Positions 1-8,487 of a stretch of 12,357 bases of DNA are shown in pieces. The position numbers were made by a program, and so were the translations under genes. Position 1 is the stretch's first letter, and each line of letters begins with the position of its first letter. The notes under the pieces were generated by a model that worked only from the letters and a program-made list of their open reading frames with translations, was not told the DNA's origin and did no database searches. This DNA comes from Ichthyophonus hoferi (lineage: Eukaryota > Opisthokonta > Ichthyosporea > Ichthyophonida > Ichthyophonidae), in contig NAOQ01000504.1 in assembly GCA_002751075.1 (NCBI GenBank), forward strand, positions 37,621-49,977. The letters are read 5' to 3'.

Positions 1-508
1 GAGCCTATATTGTATTGGCTGAGTTAGGGCTTCATCCATTGAAAAAATAGCTAGTGCAATCTATTGGTGTTGGATGACAATCCAAGTTGATTATCTATCA
101 AAATTAAACCAGTAATGGCAGAGATCCTACAACTATGTAATAAGCCATTTCAAATCATATGTTTTTGGGCTTAGATAGCACATTGTTTCAGCATGCTGCC
201 TATGACAAGTCTTGCTGACTTGTTTAATAATAATAAAATATGTCTTGGCATAGCTGTACTCCGTGTATGCAAAAGGACACGTTTAAACGCCCCTTAATTC
301 GACATTCTTTCTCCTAAACGAATACAGGTCACAGAAACGCTCGTCTCTACTTCTTATTGCCAACAATACCTGGTAATTTTAAAGCATAAATTTTCATTGT
401 GTAAACTTCCAACGTAGTGTATATATAAATACATAATCGGGCTTTTTATGGGTTAACATATCCATTTTGAATTAATTAAAATTTGCGATCGGATTGCATG
501 TCAAATTG
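1..508. other. 3' flank with no recognised gene
   Basis: AT-rich DNA beyond the likely end of the FUSC-like transcript. The longest start-to-stop frames I noticed here are short (for example 19 codons from 116, plus strand). They have no recognisable motif and no splice-consistent partner. Confidence 0.5.
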
Positions 509-550
509 CCCCGCCTGTTAGACTGCCCCCAATAGGGCCTATTGTTTATT
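509..550 (-). terminator. Probable poly(A)/transcription end signal of the FUSC-like gene
   Basis: Reading the minus strand about 255 nt past the stop codon, AATAAA (550-545) is followed directly by the palindrome CAATAGGCCCTATTG (544-530). Two G-tracts come next: GGGGG (530-526) and GGGG (512-509). A poly(A) hexamer followed by G-rich pausing sequence is a known 3'-end arrangement. The cleavage point cannot be placed from sequence. Confidence 0.45.
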
Positions 551-804
551 TGCGTTTGCCAAAAAATATATGTAAATAAAAGATAATTCAAATATTTTAC
601 ATATAATACCATTCTTCAATAGAAAAATCCGATGAGCATTCATATATAACACCAGAAAAACATTTCTCTCAATACAGAATCTATCAACCTACTACATCTC
701 AATAATACCAACTAATCACTACTATAACGTCATACAGTAGACTACACACACATTCATTCAAGCCGCCATCCAGGGCCGAGACCAGAGCCCAATAATCTTT
801 CCCC

Positions 805-3800
805 TTATTTAAAGGGAGGCATCTCAATGGAATCAAAATGTGCCAACTCCCAATCACTCTGATCCTGGTTCCAAGTCAGTGGTGGGAAATCACGATCTTG
901 TGGATAGTGAAATATCTCTTCGCCCGATCTACACATATTCAACCCTCCTTCCTCCTCCTCCTCTTCTATCGCTTCCTCTTTCTCTTCTTTCTTTGCTGCA
1001 ATAGGTGGTATGACTAACCACTCCGACATTGCACGCGGGATAGGAACAGCAATGTCGACCTTGCCCATTACTACACGTAGCGATTGTCTAGAATGACTCT
1101 GTGGGAGAGTGGTTGGCCGGGATTCGGAAAGTATCTCTTCCTCCATATATTGTTCATCAGGTTGTGCAATGGCTGCCAAACTACGTGCGGCACGGGCACA
1201 TGTTACTATAAAGGCATCCCATCTGCAGAGAATAGCATGGGGTTAGATTGATAATATAATAGAAGAAGGAAGAGGGAGAGAGGGGAGAGTTAACTAGATA
1301 AAATAGTATTATATATGATTTCACAATAGCAGCCGAGAAAAGCCTTTCTATTTTCCTACAAGGCCTTACATTCCTATGGAAATAAACACATATACGCCCA
1401 ACCATCCCCCATGTTATTCATCCAGTGTATCATCCATTAAAACTATAAATCATTCATTATCTTTATAGTTCAAAATCTGTTAGCTCTCATTAGTTGTAAC
1501 ATTTGCTCTAAATTGTAGTGCTTAATGAGAAATAATCATTAAGAGGTATATTACTGGAGGTGAATAACTACAAAGCGAAGGAACACTTAGTGTATCAACA
1601 TAAAAAAAGCTACAATTATACATATGCTTTATCTATATAGGTAGGTATATTGGATTGCATACAATAATATAGCGTGCGATTCGACCAACCACACTAAATA
1701 TTATCACGCTTATCATCCATGACATAACTTACCTAACCAAATCAACGCGATTATCTTCTCCATACTTTTCCGACAATAGGAATGCCTGAGTAGCTGTGTA
1801 ATGAGCTTGAAGGAGCTCTATTGTAGCTGAGGCCACAGGATGTCTGAATGTACTGGTGCGCGTAGCCTTGGGCGAGTTGGCTTTATACGCGCCTATTGTG
1901 TGGAAGACTGAATGCGTTATGGGCGAGTCACCCATTAAGAAGGGTGCATTGATAGCGCGGGCTCTACAGGCATATAAATGGGTTAGTCATAAAGGTGTGG
2001 GAGGGGGAGAGAAAATGATAAAAAGAGAGAAACAAAAACCATTCATATCACTATTATTGGCTCCTTGATTTCTAAAAATGCCATTTATGGATGGAATAAT
2101 GGTGCGTCAATCATGTGATATGCTCTCGAGGAAATAAATGAATGAATTGAAACGCATCTACTCAAAACCCACCTAACAGCACAGGGATTAATTATAAGCA
2201 GTGAGGATATGTTTAAGAGAACTAAATGATCACAAAAACTAAAAGAAAAAAGCTAGAAGCAATGTGCAAAAGTGAAGTGGTAGTATTAACACAGCATAAG
2301 GAAAAAGGCATATCAATAAAAGTCAAGCAATTAAGCGTAAGGCAGAGAGTAATCCATCCATATGTATACTATCCTACATACTATCCTTACATACCTCACG
2401 TCGTTAACAAGGTGGATGACCTCCTCCAGGCATGGCCGGGACTCCTTCGATATATTATCAGTTACTGCTTTGCGAGTATCCATTTCTCCCACAAGTAACA
2501 TTAATCGCACAGCAGCAATGGCATTTTCAATACGATGGGATAAGAGATTAACTAGGTTAAAATGGGTGGACGATGCATGGCGGAACACACCAAGTGTGTA
2601 ATACAAAACACCAGTATGTAGTTTGGTAAGTTCGTACGATGCTTGACACAAGGATGCTTTAGCAAGGAGTTCCTCCGCCTTCTTTATCTTTTCAGGCGAA
2701 ACATTTTCCTGTAGAGATGTAAAAGGAAAGTTGAGATGAAGAGGGAACAACACACAGAAAGTATGAGAGAAGGAGGTTGAAAGAGAGTAGTAGAATAGTA
2801 CAGAAGTATAGTAGTATAATTGGATAGTATTATAGTAGTGTAATAGTATAATAGTATAGTAGTATAATAGAATTAGTAGTGAATGAAATAATCAAAACAC
2901 CAATATAGGTAGAAAATGTGCGTGCATGTCAGTGGGGAGATAATTTGCTATTCGTGGAATAGGAAAATAGAATAGAAAAGAAAAAGTTGAAAAATATCAC
3001 ATATAATTTGGATAGCAATAAATGGATTGAGTAAGTTATAATAAGAAAAAGGTGTATAAAGATAGAGTTTGACTGGGTAAAGACAAAGGTGTTGGGATCT
3101 GATTGGGTAGGTATATAATGACTTACATCTCTATGAGCAGCGAGAATATCAAATGCTTCGTAACAGTGTTCAGTGGCTTCCTTTAGTTTCTTTAGTGGAT
3201 TTCGCATACCATCCAAGGGCCACATGGCCAGGAAGAATATAGAGGACCAGATAACCCCTAAGGCCACACACAGCGCACGCATACTCATGTTGCGCAAACT
3301 TGGTGGTGTTTGAGAATCAAAGAGCTGTGTGGGTGAGAGGGAAATCCATGAGCATAGGTGGAGATGTAAAACTATTTAAAACCACAACAAACAAAGAAAG
3401 AACACTTAAAAACTACACGCGAAAGTGGAGTGTATTGGATGGATTGGCGCGCATGTATATATAGTATATGTGTCCTTATATATTATCTATTGTCAAGAAA
3501 GTATAAATACACCCAAAGGTTTACTAGGTGTAATGGCTAATGAAGGTTAAGCAATAGTTTAATTAAAAATTAAAAAGCAACGGAAGAAAATAGAAAAGAA
3601 AGTAAAGGAGAGAGTGGGCGTGGTTATAGCGACACCTACTATCCGTGTACAAACATACAAACATATATACATACATAAAAACAACACAATCTTACCGTCA
3701 TACAAATAACATAATAGGCAATATGTCCCGCCTGTCCCGCATATCCAAACACTTCATCCTGCTGCACATATGCCATTATAAAGGTAAAGGTAAACAGGAA

Positions 3801-6800
3801 GAACACCCATAAGGGTCCATTGGTATACGTAATGTTTATCACTATCGAGGCATAGGCCCAGGCAAAGAAAACTCCAATCAAACGTAGGGAACCCTTAAGG
3901 AAGCTCTGTCCTAATGTATCTATAGATAGAGTTACTACAGTGATAGGCAGCCAATAACCGTGCTGTACAGGTATCTTGTCGTACCAATAAAGTCCTACGG
4001 CTGCAGCCGACGTAATAGCCGAAACATTGCGGATCATTGCTTTCCAGGCACCACCAGCCCAAGCAGTTGTAAATCTATCGTAGGCCAACCACCAGCTATC
4101 CCACAGGGCGATCTTAACATGGTGGGCCAGCTTCTTGGTTATGGCCCAGATCAACATCACTCCACTCTCCGTAACCTCTTGGCAAGAGGCTTGTTGCACA
4201 CTTTCGGTAAGTAGGTCAATATAGTCTGCAAAGATTAACAGGCATCGGTTGAAAAGATTGAACCGCGACGCCTGTATACCCACCTGCCACGACGTGTTTT
4301 TAAATATGTTTCGTGATGCTTCCCTCACAGCCTGTATGAATAAATGCAGTGGTTAATGCACGTACATATACATAAATGCTTTTTGTTTTTTTAACTTCAT
4401 TTAAGTGTGTGGATGTTACAATGTAGGTTTTGTTATGTAAAATTCTATTATTGGCTAGGTGTATAAGTATACTTGTATTTGGTTACTTAACTTCATTTTT
4501 TAAATAATGTTATATGGAGATATCGTTCAATATAAAATAACAAATAAAATCTTAAGATGACTCCATACAAATGGTCGTAGAGAGGAAAGTAAACGTTTAA
4601 TTCGATTAGCTAAATTATTTAACTTAAGATTATAACTATGTTAATAGGACGTGTAAAGTATTCATATAGTATTTAAGAGTAAAATTTAAAACTGTTTCAA
4701 TAGCGAACTTCAGTTTACTGTCTCTGTCCCATTCGCTGTTTGGTTTATAGTTAAATACAGTTTTTGCATATGTCGTCATATATAGGAAACTTCATTTAAT
4801 ACAGATGTTATTGACACATAATTATGTAATAAAAATAATATATATATATTGTAATCAATCGAACTATATATATATACAAACACACGTACAAACATACATA
4901 CGTACCATCCGTAATTTCTGAGATCCTTCATACTTCATCAGATCTGACGCTAAAGCAGAGTTAGGTTTCCCTCTATATAATACTGAAGCCAATCCACCAA
5001 GTTGAATGTATACACAACTAAAGGCTTCAGCATAGATGGCACGGATTTCAGGAGGGTGCTTGTTACTATCCTGTGATGGAAAGAGAGAAAGAGAGAAAGA
5101 GGGAGTTAAGAGCAATAAATTATGTAAGTGGAAGAAAGAAATATTAGAGGAGAAACAAGCATATAATAGTATGATAGGATGTCCATCGCAGTATTGTACA
5201 TTTGTCCACGTGGAGTTTTAATACCCTGTATATATACCGTTCTTTTAAAAACCACATCTAATTGGCGAGTGTTTAGGAAAAATATTTGAAGTGGCGTGTA
5301 ATCGATGAACGGGCAATTTAAACCAATAGGATGGCAAATTTTTATATATATATAAACATTGGCATATATACACATATATATACATTATATACACCGTCAT
5401 GCATACATACCTTCGAAAGAGCTTTCATCACCGTGACAATAAACCAACCGCGCCCTAGCACTTGCTGTAATTTTAACAATGGCTTTGAATTGGTTACCCA
5501 TGGTTCACATGAAATGGCCTCCTTAGCTAATCCATCCATCTCTTTTAGTCGCCTAAGAACCTAGAGAAAGGCTTGTGAATCAGTATATATCCATAGTATA
5601 GGCGTATCTATAATGGTATGAGTATGTATATATAGTGCCCTCTGAATGTATGGTCTGATAAAAGATACATATGATATGACTGGGTCACATAACGTCCCTA
5701 TTTTTATATATAAAAAAGAGCCAGTAACATAAAGAACACGCACACAATATATACAGAGACCACCAATAAATATACAAATAAGACAAAGTTAAAAACAGGC
5801 AGCCAATAAGAGGCGTACCTTAGTTCCATAATGCATATATGTGTCAGGGTTAATATCCTCTTCGCTATCAAAGGCATATCTCTGACTAAAAGCAAGCATG
5901 ACCGTGATCTGGCTCAGAACATAGCTTGCGTTGTTATAGTAACGACCAATGGCTGTCCGAGGCCATAAGATGACAGAGGAAAGAATTAAAGATGCCGGCA
6001 GGATTACGGAAAGTAGAAGCCAGAATTTAAGGATACCCCAGATATCAAGTTTAACACGCAGTGAGTCAATTAATACTACTAGCATAGTAATATGTAAGGG
6101 TTTACTGAGACCGCAGATCTGAATAGACAGGGTTGGATTGGGTAAATAGAGGGGGTTACAAAAAAAAATAGATTGAGAACAGTGTCAAATGGGTTGTTAG
6201 TATGCTACTATATTCTCTTTTTGACAAGAAAGTTAATAATAAAAAAGTATTATCTTGCATGGATTAATAGGACAGGAGGGATTCACAGGCCTGGAAATTC
6301 ATGTAAGTAACTATAGAGGTCAGTATAATTACAAGGGGGCTGGATAAAGAGAAACAATAGCGGCCTCTGACAGAGTATTATACTATTATGCACTGCGTTC
6401 TACAGGCATAATAACCATCCTACGGTGAGTAGCAATGAACCACATTAATAATAATAATAATACTAATAATAAATAAACTAAGGTGTGTTAACACATACAA
6501 AACATACTCTTCTTTTCAACTCTATCGAAAATATAAACAAACTCACCTTGGCCATCGTCAATAATTCCACTGCAATTGTTGCAAAAAATATAAAAACGAT
6601 ACCACCATATAGGGTAGTATGAACTCCAGGGATTGCGTAGCCCAACAAGCTAATGCCACTGGACATACAACCTAATACCATGGATCTTCCTGCCATTTTC
6701 CAATTTAATCCAAGAAATTTACGTTGTTGTGAGAAGCCATAGACACCCAGAAGTAGGGGTTGCAGGGTAAATGGCCCTACGTGGAAAATAGAGGGGAATA

Positions 6801-7138
6801 GCCAGGGTATAGCCAGGCAACAAATCGAGAAGGCCACTCTTCATGGGAAGACATAAAAACTTAAATCAATATCTGTTCGTATATGATCGTTTATATATAT
6901 ATAATAATTCATGGATCACTCGAATGAACTAAACTTGATTATTCGCACATTGCACACAACCATACAAACAAGATGCATTAATTATACGCCCTTGATCCAA
7001 GAGTGTGTAAATCAATGCACATGATAATACTGTTTATACGTAGGTGAAACAATATTACACTTACCTTAAAGCAAATACAAAGCGCCAATATGATGGGTGC
7101 AAACTCTTGTGGAGTGCACTTCTAAACATTTTCGGCAT
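805..7138 (-). CDS. FUSC/ArAE-like multi-pass membrane transporter, 10 exons, complete (925 aa)
   Basis: Probable exporter of the fusaric acid resistance/aromatic acid exporter superfamily; the substrate is unknown. Exons on the minus strand, in order: 7138-7065, 6838-6547, 6118-5819, 5560-5411, 5070-4906, 4331-3696, 3324-3127, 2708-2395, 1963-1733, 1222-805. All nine introns are GT-AG and every junction keeps frame (phases 2,0,0,0,0,0,0,2,2), giving 2778 nt. The start has A at -3 and an in-frame TGA 12 nt upstream. The N-terminal hydrophobic bundle is at about residues 19-118 and 128-175. A soluble helical stretch follows (about 180-430). A second bundle covers about 432-575 and contains 'GYWLPITVVTLSIDTLG' followed by 'LKGSLRLIGVFFAWAYA', which matches the FUSC pattern of a Trp-containing helix and an R-x-x-G helix. 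After 580 comes a soluble DUF2421-like C-terminal region with an acidic run (EEKEEAIEEEEEE) near the end. Duplicated N and C bundles and a length near 1000 residues are usual for the fungal family. Family assignment is strong; function and organelle are inferred. Alternative acceptors could change a few residues at junctions. Confidence 0.85.
2787..2881. repeat. Irregular AGTAT/AGT-rich simple repeat in intron 7 of the FUSC-like gene
   Basis: Interspersed GTA, AGTAT and AATAGTATA words cover about 95 bp of the intron between exons 3324-3127 and 2708-2395. Unit length is not constant (3, 5 and 8 nt steps), so it looks like decayed or slippage-driven simple sequence. Confidence 0.6.
4839..4876. 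repeat. Two (TA)n runs in intron 5 of the FUSC-like gene
   Basis: TA runs at 4839-4849 and 4865-4876 are separated by 15 nt, so they could pair as a short hairpin in the transcript. They begin about 30 nt inside the donor end of the intron (donor at 4905). Confidence 0.5.
6445..6475. repeat. (TAA)n microsatellite in intron 2 of the FUSC-like gene
   Basis: About nine TAA/TAC triplets in near-continuous register, downstream of the donor of the exon that ends at 6547. Simple sequence with no other visible role. Confidence 0.6.
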
Positions 7139-7187
7139 CTTAGTTTTTCACTCGTAAAGCACTTTCAAAGGCTTCTATATCTCTCAA

Positions 7188-7293
7188 TCAACAACGTGAG
7201 ATTCGGAAACAGTATGTTAGCCAGTATGATAGCACTACAGTATAATAGTATGATGGTATACACCTCATTCAATTAAATTGTGTTTCACTACAT
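7188..7293 (-). promoter_or_regulatory. Two upstream ORFs in the leader of the FUSC-like gene
   Basis: If transcription starts near 7340 and the leader is unspliced, the first AUG is at 7293 and is followed at once by a stop (ATGTAG, 7293-7288). The second AUG, at 7268, opens a 26-codon ORF ending with TGA at 7190-7188, 49 nt before the main ATG. Such uORFs commonly lower or condition translation of the main ORF. The peptide (MRCIPSYYYTVVLSYW...) matches nothing I recognise. Confidence 0.4.
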
Positions 7294-7366
7294 ATTAAAA
7301 ATATAGTATATACAAAAATTCTCCGTAACTCACTTTTGAGTCACTACAAGCTCTGTACGTCAAACA

Positions 7367-7374
7367 TTTTTATA
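7367..7374 (-). promoter_or_regulatory. Probable TATA box of the FUSC-like gene
   Basis: The minus strand reads TATAAAAA here, 229 nt upstream of the ATG at 7138. It lies on the downstream side of the CCAAT cluster, about 40 nt from its nearest member. With usual spacing, transcription would start near 7335-7345 and give a leader of about 200 nt. In AT-rich DNA a TATA match alone is weak; position and neighbours give it weight. Confidence 0.45.
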
Positions 7375-7412
7375 GTCCTCCATTTACTCCATTTAGATTG
7401 TGTACGGGCAGG

Positions 7413-7529
7413 CCAATCACTGGAGAGTGGCTGTAGATGCATGGTAAGATTGGCCAACCCAATGTCATGCTTGAATTACAATTTTATTGGTTAATTTATT
7501 CTGAGTGATAAAATATACATTATTATTGG
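7413..7529 (-). promoter_or_regulatory. CCAAT-box cluster upstream of the FUSC-like gene
   Basis: Five CCAAT pentamers fall within 117 bp. Three are on the gene's coding strand (minus): 7449-7453, 7486-7490 and 7525-7529. Two are on the plus strand: 7413-7417 and 7459-7463. Four of them (7413, 7449, 7486, 7525) are spaced 36, 37 and 39 bp apart. One lies inside the palindrome TTGGCCAA at 7450-7457. CCAAT is the site for the heterotrimeric HAP/NF-Y complex, which often acts through evenly spaced copies upstream of a TATA box. Confidence 0.5.
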
Positions 7530-7537
7530 CTTAAAAA

Positions 7538-7594
7538 GTCGGAGAATATCTAAATATCACGCATTGCTCTCCTATTTTTATTTTGCTCTCCGAC
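7538..7594. repeat. Inverted repeat GTCGGAGA/TCTCCGAC with a nested direct repeat
   Basis: Eight-base arms GTCGGAGA (7538-7545) and TCTCCGAC (7587-7594) match perfectly across 41 nt. Inside, TTGCTCTCC occurs twice (7564-7572 and 7583-7591). GGAGA on the minus strand is therefore present twice and GGAGA on the plus strand once. The element sits immediately upstream of the CCAAT cluster and could be a transcription-factor site array. That role is inference. Confidence 0.4.
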
Positions 7595-8295
7595 CCACAT
7601 TAAGCATAGAATACTCGAGATGAATGGGCTTGTATATTAAATAATTAAAAAAATAATAAATATGAAATAATTTATAAAAAATATTTTTTTAATTAAAAAA
7701 TTCATTATAATATATGCTTTTGCATGTTCAGTTCAAAACGAATTGCGTGCAATTCTGTTGGCTTATGCATTTGCGTCAATCCATAGATTAAATTATAATT
7801 GGTGAATTGCACTGGATAGTATAAATACTGTAACATCATCTGATTTGGGGACTGTAGTATGTCATTTGGATTACCATAACTGTATGTTCATTAGTCGCCG
7901 AAAATTCCAGGCCAAAATTGTATAAGTAAACGTTTATTAAGGATTAATGATTATGTGAATTTTCAAGAAATAATGTATTGTTGAACCGGCCAGTAAATGA
8001 CTAACAATATGGATTATAAATTACTATAATATTAAATCTTTATTAAATAGCTTGGTGATTAGCAACGCATGCAAATCGACATTGAAAAAAAAGAAAAGAT
8101 TACCAAATAACCAAATAGTCTAATATGCAATCATAACCCAATAAGTTTAAGCACAGTCATAATAGTCGAGTAGCAATACCTAAATTAGAAAGGAGATTTA
8201 ACCAAATTACAAAGAAAAAATACTCAGCCAAGTGAAATAGCATTGATAAAATCCAGGGAAATCGCTCCTTATCTCAATAGGCTAATCGACAGGTA
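7595..8295. other. Intergenic DNA between the XRN1 3' end and the FUSC-like gene promoter
   Basis: Apart from the 16-bp palindrome this stretch holds no coding exon, RNA gene or mobile element that I can support. Positions 7640-7715 are almost pure A/T with runs of A and T, a composition that disfavours nucleosomes and often marks promoter regions. Confidence 0.5.
7740..7755. repeat. 16-bp palindrome GAATTGC-GT-GCAATTC
   Basis: Perfect 7-base arms around a 2-nt centre. This is the symmetry expected of a dimeric DNA-binding protein site. It lies about 600 bp upstream of the FUSC-like gene's ATG, beside a very AT-rich tract (7640-7715). Confidence 0.4.
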
Positions 8296-8305
8296 TTTAT
8301 TTATT
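8296..8305 (-). terminator. Probable poly(A) signal of XRN1
   Basis: Two overlapping AATAAA hexamers on the minus strand (8305-8300 and 8301-8296) lie about 185 nt past the tandem TAA stops. They are the first such hexamers downstream of the coding region. The intervening 3' UTR is AT-rich with no other feature. Cleavage would be expected near 8270-8290. Confidence 0.45.
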
Positions 8306-8487
8306 TATATCAATCTAGCATGTTAAATGCCAGATGAAAATACTTGTGATCTACCAGCTAATAACAAACAACTCGCTCTATTTTAAAAAAACAGTACACT
8401 ATAAAAGGAAAATAAAATTTACAATACAAATTTTCAAGTCCATTGAATAAATACTGTTTCAGTTGTTAGATTTAGCGCGAGTTCTTA

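Noticed and set aside
1181-1405. 74-codon minus-strand frame overlapping the start of the last exon of the FUSC-like gene
   Set aside because: It spans the intron 9 acceptor in a different frame. The exon starting at 1222 continues the protein correctly (AG + A = Arg, then Trp-Asp-Ala).
3960-4214. Plus-strand frame of 84 codons
   Set aside because: Antisense to the large FUSC-domain exon with no features of its own.
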